Virus record (IMG/VR): IMGVR_UViG_3300046533_000670
Span: 1-47,771 of that record
DNA: 47,771 nt
Reading direction: 5' to 3' (one strand)
DNA from: a virus
Shown here: positions 22,803 to 29,555 of the stretch, piece by piece
How positions within the stretch are numbered: the stretch's first letter is position 1
How the letters are laid out: each line of letters begins with the position of its first letter
Translations under genes and position numbers: made by a program
The notes under the pieces: model-generated
The model's input: the letters and a program-made list of their open reading frames with translations, nothing else
Told to the model about the DNA's origin: nothing
The model's database searches: none

Positions 22803-22829
22803 TTGACAATATGTTGCGACGCGCGCAAC
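22803..22829 (+). promoter_or_regulatory. Early promoter region with operator dyad (site 1 of 4)
   Basis: TTGACA at 22803-22808 fits a -35 box for the plus-strand operon. GTTGCG-N5-CGCAAC at 22813-22829 is a perfect 17-bp dyad placed where a bound repressor would block it. A clear -10 box is not seen at 17 bp spacing. The divergent repressor gene starts 37 bp away. Three related dyads lie upstream of other units. Confidence 0.7.
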
Positions 22830-22853
22830 CTGTGCATTCACAAGGGGGATGCG

Positions 22854-23474
22854 ATGAACGATATCGAAGAGACGCTGCTCAGCGACCGCGCAGGCGCCGC
22901 CGGCAAACTGGCCGAGGCCCTCGCCAAAGCCCAAGGCGAGATCCGCAACCCGGCCCGCGGCTCCGAGAACCCGCACTTCAAGTCGAAATACACCAATCTC
23001 GCCGACGGCATCGCGGCCATTCGCGGGCCATTGTCGAAGCACGGGGTCGCGTGGGTGCAGATCACCCATATCGACGGCGACATCCTGATGCTGACCACCA
23101 GCCTCATCCACGCCGTCTCAGGCCAGACGCTGGACGCGACCTGGCCGGTCGGGGCCTACGCCAAGCTCACCCCGCAGCAGATGGGTTCGGCCCTCACCTA
23201 CGCCAAGCGCTACACCCTGTTCTCGCTGGTCGGCATCGCAGGCGCCGACGAGGACGACGACGGCAACGCAGCGTCCACCGCAAGCCCGCTCATCGACGTC
23301 GACCAGATCGCCTTCGTCGAGCAGCTCGTGCGCGATACCGACTCGAACCTCACCGCCTTCCTGGCGGTTGTCGGGGCGCCCTCGGTCGCCGAGATGACGG
23401 TCGAGCAATTTAAACGCGCGATCAGCATGCTGCAGCAAAAGAAGAACCGCATGTCGGGAGGCGATCGTGGCTGA
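22854..23474 (+). CDS. erf: ERF-family single-strand annealing protein
   Basis: This 206-residue protein shows the ERF signature: GEIRNPARGSENPHFKSKY (about 30-48), LADGIAAIRGPLSKHG, and MGSALTYAKRYTLFSLVGIAG (about 110-130). It anneals complementary single strands during recombination and works with the exonuclease encoded next. The start ATG has AAGGGGG 6 nt upstream. It is the first gene of the rightward operon and so is probably made early under repressor control. Confidence 0.93.
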   Translation: MNDIEETLLSDRAGAAGKLAEALAKAQGEIRNPARGSENPHFKSKYTNLADGIAAIRGPLSKHGVAWVQITHIDGDILMLTTSLIHAVSGQTLDATWPVGAYAKLTPQQMGSALTYAKRYTLFSLVGIAGADEDDDGNAASTASPLIDVDQIAFVEQLVRDTDSNLTAFLAVVGAPSVAEMTVEQFKRAISMLQQKKNRMSGGDRG

Positions 23475-24096
23475 CGAGAGCATCCTCGTCCAGCGCTCGC
23501 CCGAGTGGCTGCTGGCCGTCTGCGGCTCGCTCGGAGCTTCGCGGGTCGGCTCGGCCATCGCCAAGCTCAAGACCGGCGCCCGCGCCAAGTCCAGCGAAGA
23601 CATGATGTACGAGATCGCCGCCGAGCGCCTGACCCGCCGGGCCAGGGGATGGGAGAACGCCGCCAAGTGGGGCGCTGAGCACGAACCCGAGGCCCGCGCG
23701 GCCTATAGCTTCCTGACCAACGAATCCGTGCGCGAGATCGGCCTCATCCCGCACCCGACCATCGCTAACGCGCACGCCAGCCCCGATGGCCTCGTCGGCG
23801 ACGACGGCGGGGTCGAACTTAAGTGCCCGACCAGCGCCACCCACCTGCGCACCCTGGTGGCCGGCGCCGTTCCCGAGGATCACCTGCCGCAACTGCACTG
23901 GAGCATGGCCTGCTCCGGCCGGCGGTGGTGGGACTTCGTCAGTTTCGATCCGCGCTTTCCCGGCGACCTGCAGATGTTCGTCAGACGGGTGCAACGCGAT
24001 GACGCGATCATCGCCCGCATGGAGGCCGACGTTCGCTCCTTTCTCGCCGATGTCGAGGCTGTCTTGACCGCAGTCGACGACCGGGGGGCGCCATGA
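23467..24096 (+). CDS. YqaJ-like viral recombinase, 5'-3' exonuclease
   Basis: This 209-residue protein starts with GTG inside the ERF gene end (8-bp overlap). It contains RSPEWL near the start, WGAEHEPEARAAY, and the nuclease motif ASPDGLVGDDGGVELKCP, in which Asp and E-x-K form the metal site, then the helix PEDHLPQLHWSM. It makes 3' overhangs for the ERF partner, as lambda exonuclease does for Bet. Confidence 0.92.
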   Translation: MADESILVQRSPEWLLAVCGSLGASRVGSAIAKLKTGARAKSSEDMMYEIAAERLTRRARGWENAAKWGAEHEPEARAAYSFLTNESVREIGLIPHPTIANAHASPDGLVGDDGGVELKCPTSATHLRTLVAGAVPEDHLPQLHWSMACSGRRWWDFVSFDPRFPGDLQMFVRRVQRDDAIIARMEADVRSFLADVEAVLTAVDDRGAP

Positions 24097-24278
24097 GCGA
24101 GGCCGAACCGACCTTCCGCTGCCATGAATGCGGCTTCGTCACCGACGACAGCTCCAAGGTCTGGTACGCGGAGATGGATGAAAATGGCACATTGAACGAT
24201 GACGTCTTCTGTCCTGAGTGCGGCGCCGTCATGGAAGTGAAGCCTGAGCCGGAAGAGGGGCAAGATGAGACTCAATAG
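24093..24278 (+). CDS. Small zinc-ribbon protein
   Basis: This 61-residue protein has two C-x2-C knuckles (FRCHECG and VFCPECG) about 30 residues apart, a compact zinc ribbon. It starts by ATGA overlap with the exonuclease and overlaps ninB. It may bind DNA or a partner in the recombination module. Confidence 0.75.
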   Translation: MSEAEPTFRCHECGFVTDDSSKVWYAEMDENGTLNDDVFCPECGAVMEVKPEPEEGQDETQ

Positions 24279-24657
24279 GACGATCACCGCCAAGAACCGC
24301 GACGACCTCATGGAGGCCCTGCGCCAGGCCGCGCTGGGCTCGACCGTCGAGATCGTCGACGACCCCCGCACCAGCCAGCAGAACCGCCTGATGTGGGCGC
24401 TCCTCAACAAGGTCGCCGAGCAGGTCCTGCACTGCGGCGAGCGATGGGAGCCGGAGGACTACAAAGCCGCGTTCTTGAAAGCCATGGGCAAGCGGTTGCG
24501 CTTCATGCCGGCCCTCGACGGGCAGGGCGTGGTGGCGATCGGCTACCGCTCGAGCCGCCTCTCGAAGGATGAGATGTCCGAAATGATCGAGCGCATCTAC
24601 GAGTACGGCCAGCGGCACGGCGTCATGTTCCACCTCAACCACGATGACGCGGCATGA
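24265..24657 (+). CDS. ninB: NinB recombination protein
   Basis: This 130-residue protein carries the NinB pattern RTSQQNRLMWALLNKVAEQV followed by GERWEPEDYKAAFL and the helix MSEMIERIYEYG. Lambda NinB (Orf) helps load or replace host RecFOR functions in recombination. AGAGGGG precedes the ATG. Its neighbours are ERF, exonuclease and an HNH enzyme. Confidence 0.92.
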   Translation: MRLNRTITAKNRDDLMEALRQAALGSTVEIVDDPRTSQQNRLMWALLNKVAEQVLHCGERWEPEDYKAAFLKAMGKRLRFMPALDGQGVVAIGYRSSRLSKDEMSEMIERIYEYGQRHGVMFHLNHDDAA

Positions 24658-24827
24658 CCGAGTTCATCAATCGCCTGCGGTCGCTCTACGCCATCGATCG
24701 CCACTTGCTGCCGGAGCTTTCAGAAGCGGAGTGGATCGCGTTCCGCACCAATCCGCCGCGCTATCTGATCTACGCCTCCGACGAACAAGCCGCGGCGATC
24801 TTTCGCGAGATCGAGAAACGCCAATGA
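24654..24827 (+). CDS. Small protein of unknown function between ninB and HNH
   Basis: This 57-residue protein overlaps its neighbours by ATGA on both sides. It is acidic and helical (MTEFINRLRSLYAIDRHLL, then EIEKRQ). The tight coupling supports it as a real gene. Confidence 0.75.
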   Translation: MTEFINRLRSLYAIDRHLLPELSEAEWIAFRTNPPRYLIYASDEQAAAIFREIEKRQ

Positions 24828-25225
24828 CAGCCGTTCGCCGCGAGTTCTCCGTTGCTTGCCAGTTGGCGATCGTCGAACGCGCCCGCGACGAGGGCGGCCG
24901 CATCCTGTGCGAGCGCTGCGGGATCTGGACGAAGTCCCGCAAGGACTGGGAGATCGACCACACAATTCCGGAGGGCATGCGGCCCTTCAACGATAAGGCT
25001 CGGGCGCTGACCCCGGCCGAGGGCCAACTGCTGTGCGCGGCCGTCTGTCATAAGGAAAAGACAGCGGAGGACAAGGCCAACATCTCCCAGGCCAAGCGCC
25101 GCAATTCCTTCGGCCTCGGCCTGCGCAAGCCGGGCAAGATCAAGATCGCGCGCCTTGAGAAAGAGATGCGCAAGCCGCTCAAGGTGGCTGCTGGAGAGCC
25201 GGGACTGGCGAGGAGGTACAAGTGA
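24824..25225 (+). CDS. HNH endonuclease
   Basis: The product is 133 residues from ATG 24824. The HNH fold is visible: C-x2-C (ILCERCG), DWEIDHTIPEG with the catalytic His, a second Cys pair region (LLCAAVCHKEK), and the helix AEDKANISQAKRRN. It cuts DNA with a single metal. It may be part of the recombination set or a free-standing nuclease. Confidence 0.9.
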   Translation: MTAVRREFSVACQLAIVERARDEGGRILCERCGIWTKSRKDWEIDHTIPEGMRPFNDKARALTPAEGQLLCAAVCHKEKTAEDKANISQAKRRNSFGLGLRKPGKIKIARLEKEMRKPLKVAAGEPGLARRYK

Positions 25226-25497
25226 GCCGCTTTGCCGCCCTGGCCGTCCTGGGCCTTCTGTGGCCATCCTCGCAGGCCTCCGCGGCCTGCCATCGATTTG
25301 CAGTCTGGCATTACCCCTACCCGCAGTCCTGTCATGCTTCACGCGGCAGTGGGCTGCGGGAGGCGTCGGCGCGGAGGCTCCCGGCTTCCGCGCCGGCTGC
25401 GCCCGATCGATCGTACTACGTCGAGATCACCAAGCTACCGGACGATCCTGAGCGCGATCGCGCGCTCGATGAACTCAAGCGGCTGATGCTGCATTAG
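25222..25497 (+). CDS. Small exported protein with CHRF motif
   Basis: This 91-residue protein has a GTG start (GTGA overlap). A signal peptide (1 to about 22, ending ASA) precedes ACHRFAVWHYPYPQSC, two cysteines around an aromatic stretch that I recall from similar small phage proteins of unknown function. The C-terminus is an acidic helix. It is probably periplasmic. Confidence 0.7.
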   Translation: MSRFAALAVLGLLWPSSQASAACHRFAVWHYPYPQSCHASRGSGLREASARRLPASAPAAPDRSYYVEITKLPDDPERDRALDELKRLMLH

Positions 25498-25552
25498 CCG
25501 CGCGGGAGGGGCGGCGCCGACCATCTCGGGCAACACGCAAAGGGTGACAAAA

Positions 25553-26263
25553 ATGAGAAAGTTATTGTTAACGACAGCATTGCTGGGGGCCATTGCGACG
25601 GCGCCCGCCTATGCCGCCAACACTGCGTTGACGCTATGGAATAGTACAAATCCGGGCGGCTCGGAAACCGCAACCGGCGTCGATAGCGCGATCATCTCCG
25701 GCTCGTCGCTCGGCGGGATCACCATCACCACCAGCGGCGCGACGCGGCTGACCTCGCCCAATAACAGCCTGACCGAGAGCAACCTGTTTATTTCCAACAC
25801 CACCGGGACCGTCCAGACATTGGATATCATCGCGGGGGCCAATGGTTATGGCGGCCCCAGTAATCTGTTCAACGCCAGCGCGACTGTGCTGATCGCCACG
25901 GGGCAGGCGGAGTTGACCGGCTCTTTTTTCGCGGATGCAGGCAACTCGTTGAACGGGACCAACACCGGCCCGGTTGTTGGAACCCAGATTGGCGGCGTGT
26001 TCGACAGCGGCCTGCTTACAGGTCCGTTCTCGTTTTCGTCCAATAGCCCAGGCGTGCCGTTCTCAGTGCTCGGCCCTTATGGCATGGCCGAGTCGTTGCA
26101 GCTCACCCTGCAGCCGGGCGCGTTTGTCGGCGTGCAGTCGATCTCGATGGACGCCACCAATGCCGTTCCCGAGCCGTCCACCTGGGTGATGATGGGAGGA
26201 GGCTTCGCCCTGTTGGCCGCGCTCGGGTTGCGTAAGCGTCGCCTACCGAGATTCGCTGTCTGA
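25553..26263 (+). CDS. PEP-CTERM domain exported protein 1
   Basis: The product is 236 residues from ATG 25553; a GTG 9 bp upstream is also possible. It has an N-terminal signal peptide (MRKLLLTTALLGAIA to AYA), a beta-rich Ser/Thr/Asn/Gly body with no cysteine, and a C-terminal sorting tail. The tail is VPEPSTW, then a hydrophobic helix, then RKRR (about 205-228). In known systems a host exosortase cuts at this tail and releases or anchors the protein outside. PEP-CTERM proteins are unusual in phages. The gene sits between the small CHRF gene and a second PEP-CTERM gene. Confidence 0.9.
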   Translation: MRKLLLTTALLGAIATAPAYAANTALTLWNSTNPGGSETATGVDSAIISGSSLGGITITTSGATRLTSPNNSLTESNLFISNTTGTVQTLDIIAGANGYGGPSNLFNASATVLIATGQAELTGSFFADAGNSLNGTNTGPVVGTQIGGVFDSGLLTGPFSFSSNSPGVPFSVLGPYGMAESLQLTLQPGAFVGVQSISMDATNAVPEPSTWVMMGGGFALLAALGLRKRRLPRFAV

Positions 26264-26293
26264 TAGGCCCCCTCTATAGACAGCGGATGGAAG

Positions 26294-26337
26294 GGGGAGG
26301 GGCAAGACTACCGCGAGTTGTCTCCCGTCCCCTCCCC
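26294..26337. terminator. Hairpin between the two PEP-CTERM genes
   Basis: GGGGAGGGG (26294-26302) pairs with CCCCTCCCC (26329-26337), with an inner AGAC/GTCT pairing. No U tract follows. It may attenuate transcription, or insulate the second gene, which starts 31 bp later. Confidence 0.5.
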
Positions 26338-26367
26338 TGACCGCTTGAACCAAAAGGATTAAACCAA

Positions 26368-27165
26368 ATGAAAAAGCTTCTTCTTGCCGCCGCGCTCTGT
26401 GCGCTTGCGGCTCCGGCTTATGCGCAGACCGCCTGCACCACTGACGCCAGCGGCAACACCATCTGCGATCCGACCAGCTTCCACGTCACCAGCGGAACCG
26501 CGACCGGCAGCGATCCGGTGCTGCTCAATGACGCCAACACCTTCACAATCACCGAGGTCGGCAATCACTCGATCAACGATCCGATCCGGGTGTTTTTCAT
26601 CGATCCGCTCGGCACGGCTTTGCCGACCATCACCGGAGCGACCGGGGTTGGCCCGCTGGGCTCGTTCACCCTTGGCCCGACATCGGTGTTCACCGCGCAG
26701 GCGTTCGACTCGACCAATGGCCTGTTCGATGGCCCAGTGGTGACCCTCGCCGCTGGCCAGAAGTTCGGTGACCAGATCGGGCTCGGCGACAACAGCGTAA
26801 GTTTCGCCAACATCAAGACCGAGTATGATCTGCTTGGGCTGACCGTGCCGACCACATTCCAAATCGAAGAGGCCACGTTCAACGTGCCCGGTGGCGGGTT
26901 CAACAGCGATCTCGACAGCCTGACCGTCAACGGCGCGTTCAGTATTGGCACGATCATCGCGCCGCTCGCCGTCGATATCACGCTCAAGAACAACGGCAAG
27001 CTCGACATCACCGCGTTCGACACGTCGTGGACTAACGCCGGGTTCGTCAACACCACGTCGATCCCCGGAACGCCGGAGCCTTCGACGTGGGCAATGCTCA
27101 TTGCAGGCTTCGGCTTGCTCGGCCTCGTCGGCTGGAAGAAGCGCGGCGCGCGTCTCGCAATCTGA
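26368..27165 (+). CDS. PEP-CTERM domain exported protein 2
   Basis: This 265-residue protein has a signal peptide (residues 1-19, MKKLLLAAALCALAAPAYA), a beta-rich body with one possible disulfide (ACTTDASGNTIC), and the tail TPEPSTWAMLIAGFGLL then WKKR. The sorting motif PEPSTW, membrane helix and basic end are all intact. The body is not closely similar to protein 1, so the two may have been acquired separately. Surface location through the host exosortase is predicted. Confidence 0.9.
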   Translation: MKKLLLAAALCALAAPAYAQTACTTDASGNTICDPTSFHVTSGTATGSDPVLLNDANTFTITEVGNHSINDPIRVFFIDPLGTALPTITGATGVGPLGSFTLGPTSVFTAQAFDSTNGLFDGPVVTLAAGQKFGDQIGLGDNSVSFANIKTEYDLLGLTVPTTFQIEEATFNVPGGGFNSDLDSLTVNGAFSIGTIIAPLAVDITLKNNGKLDITAFDTSWTNAGFVNTTSIPGTPEPSTWAMLIAGFGLLGLVGWKKRGARLAI

Positions 27166-27184
27166 GCGGTGGTCCCCCGCCGCT
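27165..27184 (+). terminator. Possible terminator after the PEP-CTERM genes
   Basis: AGCGGTGG (27165-27172) pairs with CCGCCGCT (27177-27184) with one G-T pair and a 4-base loop, followed by TTTGATC. It starts at the last base of the stop codon. The T tract is short, so termination may be partial. Confidence 0.4.
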
Positions 27185-27248
27185 TTGATCGTCCGTGAGT
27201 TTTCGGCTCCGTTAAGCAGGTGGACGTTAACAGGGTGCTAAACGGGCA

Positions 27249-27344
27249 ATGTCATACGAAGGATCTTGGGCTCTTCTCTATTTCATCGTGGCGTGGGTGT
27301 TCTCCGCCATGGCCGTCACGGGTTTGATTTATCTTTGGAGGTGA
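27249..27344 (+). CDS. 31-residue membrane microprotein
   Basis: This ORF has one hydrophobic helix (about 8-29) and a polar start. It is followed after 4 bp by another small membrane gene. No strong ribosome site is seen, so expression is uncertain. It is the first of four consecutive tiny membrane or coupled ORFs in this operon. Confidence 0.45.
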   Translation: MSYEGSWALLYFIVAWVFSAMAVTGLIYLWR

Positions 27345-27348
27345 GGGG

Positions 27349-27498
27349 ATGGTTGACGGAAAAACGCAGGCGTTCGCGGACTTGATGATCTACAATTTCG
27401 AGGTGGTCGGAGGCGTTGCCCTCCTCGTGTTCGTGATCTTGGTGGGCGTTCTGGCGCTGTCCATTAAGATGGATCTCGAAGACGAGCCAAGCGACTGA
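27349..27498 (+). CDS. 49-residue single-pass membrane protein
   Basis: A strong GGAGGTGAGG region precedes the ATG. The protein has a polar N-terminus (about 15 residues), one helix (about 19-41) and an acidic tail (MDLEDEPSD). Function is unknown; such proteins sometimes modulate host membrane functions or superinfection. Confidence 0.6.
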   Translation: MVDGKTQAFADLMIYNFEVVGGVALLVFVILVGVLALSIKMDLEDEPSD

Positions 27499-27499
27499 G

Positions 27500-27562
27500 A
27501 TGGCTATCTACGCCGTCATCGGCATGGCCCTGATGGTCGTCTGGATCGCGTGGTGGGCATGA
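27500..27562 (+). CDS. 20-residue membrane micropeptide
   Basis: MAIYAVIGMALMVVWIAWWA is entirely hydrophobic. The ATG begins 2 bp after the previous stop, and its stop overlaps the next start (ATGA). It could be a leader for coupling or a genuine membrane peptide. Confidence 0.4.
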   Translation: MAIYAVIGMALMVVWIAWWA

Positions 27563-27975
27563 CTGACGAGCACTCGGTTCGCGAGCTTCTGCTGTTAGCT
27601 CAGAACCATATTCCGCTGTCGCAGATCACGCTGCGCGGCGACATCGAGGGCTGGCTGGCTTCCCACCCTGCGTCCAGCGACCTCCGCGCCCAGAACGCCG
27701 ACGCCTACGGTTACGCGAAGCGGTTCTTGGAAGCCTTTGTCGCGGAGCATTTTCCACCAAACCCAGATTGGAAACCGTTACCTGACCTAATGGGCGTCCT
27801 GACACAGATCGACAATGCTTCGACCATTGCGAGCGACCTCTGCGCCCAGAACGCCGAGCTTGTGGCGGCGCTGAAAGAGGCGCGTCAGCGATTAGCGAAG
27901 GGGCGAGCGCTGTGGAATGGGCCTTGTCACGAATGCGACGCAGTGCTCGCCGCCGCCCTCAAGGACAAGCCGTGA
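27559..27975 (+). CDS. Phage protein of unknown function with an internal repeat
   Basis: The product is 138 residues from ATG 27559 (ATGA overlap). The repeated phrases DLRAQNADAY and DLCAQNAELVAALKEA, and the ending HECDAVLAAALKD, suggest helical bundles. The end overlaps the next start (GTGA). No family is named with confidence. Confidence 0.7.
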   Translation: MTDEHSVRELLLLAQNHIPLSQITLRGDIEGWLASHPASSDLRAQNADAYGYAKRFLEAFVAEHFPPNPDWKPLPDLMGVLTQIDNASTIASDLCAQNAELVAALKEARQRLAKGRALWNGPCHECDAVLAAALKDKP

Positions 27976-28118
27976 CCATCGTGATCGGCATGATGCTCCT
28001 CGCCGTCAGCTTGGCGATGGGCCACGCCGATTACCTCTTACTTAACTGGGTCATGTTCCTACTCGGCTCCATCCTGGTGGTGGTCGGAACGGGCAAGCTG
28101 TTTTTTCTGGATCGCTGA
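27972..28118 (+). CDS. 48-residue two-helix membrane protein
   Basis: The GTG start overlaps the previous stop. It has two hydrophobic helices (about 3-17 and 22-42) with a short charged loop between. It is part of the same coupled run of small genes. Function is unknown. Confidence 0.6.
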   Translation: MTIVIGMMLLAVSLAMGHADYLLLNWVMFLLGSILVVVGTGKLFFLDR

Positions 28119-28169
28119 GATGTCAAGAACAGAAAATAGGGTATTTTTTGCCACAGCAGGGAGGCCGGC

Positions 28170-28367
28170 ATGACGCCGCTCGAGATCGCCATGGGGAAGC
28201 GCGACGCGGCGCTGCTGAAGGGCGACAAGGCCGCGCTGGAGGTCATCGAGGCTGAGCTCATCATCGCCGACCTGGCCACGGAACTCCGCCATGAACTGGT
28301 GCAGGCGTTGATCCGCGACCTCGAGCGGCGAGCGGCCATCCTCAACCAGGCGCTGCACCGCGAATGA
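28170..28367 (+). CDS. Small helical protein of unknown function
   Basis: This 65-residue protein has GGGAGG upstream. It is an acidic coiled-coil-like protein (AALEVIEAELIIADLATELR). Its stop overlaps the next start by ATGA. The 51 bp before it contain an AT-only inverted repeat and no other clear gene. Confidence 0.65.
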   Translation: MTPLEIAMGKRDAALLKGDKAALEVIEAELIIADLATELRHELVQALIRDLERRAAILNQALHRE

Positions 28368-28561
28368 GACGCCGCCAGGCCCCGCCCAAGCCCATGCGAC
28401 TGACCTTGGTCCTGATCCAGCACACGGCGGCCGACGGTTGCCTGTGGCCGCTCGCCGAGGACAGGGACGGCCTGCATCTGTTCTGCAACGACAGGCGACT
28501 GCCGCCGTTCGCCTACTGCCAGAGGCACTACCGCCAGAGTTGCGGCAGCAAGCGGGCTTGA
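28364..28561 (+). CDS. Small protein with a GcrA-like Cys/His motif
   Basis: This 65-residue protein has a C-terminal half with GCLWPL, LFC and AYCQRHYRQSC. This resembles the end of GcrA, an alphaproteobacterial cell-cycle regulator, where C-x-WP, FC and YC-x2-H recur. It may bind DNA or RNA polymerase partners. The resemblance is by eye only. It supports an alphaproteobacterial host. Confidence 0.6.
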   Translation: MRRRQAPPKPMRLTLVLIQHTAADGCLWPLAEDRDGLHLFCNDRRLPPFAYCQRHYRQSCGSKRA

Positions 28562-28585
28562 ACCGCAGGGCATGGCGGTCTATAT

Positions 28586-28602
28586 GTTGCTATGAACGCA
28601 AC
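28586..28602 (+). promoter_or_regulatory. Operator dyad (site 2 of 4)
   Basis: GTTGC-N7-GCAAC preceded by TATAT. It matches the 17-bp dyad of 22813-22829 except for one arm base (T for G at position 6). It lies 15 bp before the start at 28618, overlapping the likely promoter or leader of that gene. Confidence 0.6.
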
Positions 28603-28617
28603 GTATAGGAGTACGTC

Positions 28618-28848
28618 ATGTCAGCTAACGTCTACGTTAAGCCGCTCGCAGGCTCCAATAAGGTCGCTTACTTCGTCGGGCATGCGCCCAGCGATCCTGA
28701 TCGCTCGCCAAGCTATCAGCTCGGCGCCTATTTCATCCGCACCGACAGTCTTCACACCGCCCTCTGCATCGCCCGCTCCGAGGCCGATCGTCTGGGTGGC
28801 GAGGTCATCGTTTGTCAGAAGCTCTGTCAGGACGGGTGGGTGTTATGA
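28618..28848 (+). CDS. Small phage protein of unknown function
   Basis: This 76-residue protein has TAGGAG 8 nt upstream of the ATG. A compact alpha/beta pattern (VYVKPLAGSNKVAYFVG, ALCIARSEADRLGGEVIVC) suggests a folded domain. It follows an operator dyad, so it may start a separate accessory unit. Its stop overlaps the next start (ATGA). Confidence 0.75.
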   Translation: MSANVYVKPLAGSNKVAYFVGHAPSDPDRSPSYQLGAYFIRTDSLHTALCIARSEADRLGGEVIVCQKLCQDGWVL

Positions 28849-29060
28849 TCGTCTGGCAACTCACCGGCAGTGAGATAGGCCCCAATGACTGCGGGGCCTA
28901 TTACTTCGCCACCAAGCGGGAGGCGGAAGCCCGTCATCGCGAGTGGATGGAGGCGCATGAGGGCATCTACGACCCGCCGACACTGGAGCGTCTCGTCATC
29001 AAAGATCGCGAGGCTTTAGCCGCGGCCCTTAACGACGCCATGGGATATGGGGGAAGTTGA
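28845..29060 (+). CDS. Small protein of unknown function
   Basis: The product is 71 residues from ATG 28845 (ATGA overlap). The start MIVWQLTG and the helix TKREAEARHREWMEAH look folded. No family is recognised. Confidence 0.65.
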   Translation: MIVWQLTGSEIGPNDCGAYYFATKREAEARHREWMEAHEGIYDPPTLERLVIKDREALAAALNDAMGYGGS

Positions 29061-29064
29061 CGCC

Positions 29065-29301
29065 ATGACTGACAAGCCAACCCTGAAACGCTGCCGCCCT
29101 TTGGCGCGCAAGTTCATTGCCGACTACATCAAGCCCGAACGCCAATGGAGCGAGGCCACCTTGGACACATACATGCCCAGCGGCTACCGGCTCGACTATG
29201 GGGTGACCTTTCATGATCCGGTGACGGTCGAAACCGTCTCGCGCTTCCTGTGGAGCAATGCGGTCGTTGACGACTGCGCCCCGCATTGGAGGGGACCATG
29301 A
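29065..29301 (+). CDS. Small protein of unknown function
   Basis: The product is 78 residues, with GGGGGAAG 9 nt before ATG 29065. It is basic at the start and contains RQWSEATLDTYMPSGYRLDY. Its stop overlaps the next start (ATGA). Confidence 0.6.
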   Translation: MTDKPTLKRCRPLARKFIADYIKPERQWSEATLDTYMPSGYRLDYGVTFHDPVTVETVSRFLWSNAVVDDCAPHWRGP

Positions 29302-29555
29302 TCAACCCCCTCACTGCGCTTGAGTTCGCTGATCTCCTCGACCTCAGCGCGCTTGAGCCGGGGCAGGACCTCGAGTGGAACGACGTGCGGGAGATCATCA
29401 TGAGCCTCGCCGAGGGCCTGGGGCCGCCGCTGAGCGGCCCCGACGAGCTCGACCAGCTCACCGACGAGGCGTACGCGATCGCCGCCGCGCGGCTAAGTTG
29501 GCGTCGCGGAAGGCCCGCCGGCCATCTGGTCCTGCAGTCGCTGCCACCAAGCTAG
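29298..29555 (+). CDS. Small acidic protein ending inside the opposite-strand gene
   Basis: This 85-residue protein is helical and acidic over residues 1-65. Its last 20 residues are read from DNA that also encodes the C-terminus of the minus-strand gene ending at 29493 (63-bp tail-to-tail overlap). The start has GGAGGGG upstream and overlaps the previous stop (ATGA). It is the last gene of the rightward operon; no terminator hairpin is obvious. Confidence 0.6.
   Translation: MINPLTALEFADLLDLSALEPGQDLEWNDVREIIMSLAEGLGPPLSGPDELDQLTDEAYAIAAARLSWRRGRPAGHLVLQSLPPS

Noticed and set aside
28120-28173. 17-codon frame ending in an ATGA overlap with the gene at 28170
   Set aside because: It has no ribosome site and no protein-like features. 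It may be a leader but cannot be supported as a gene.
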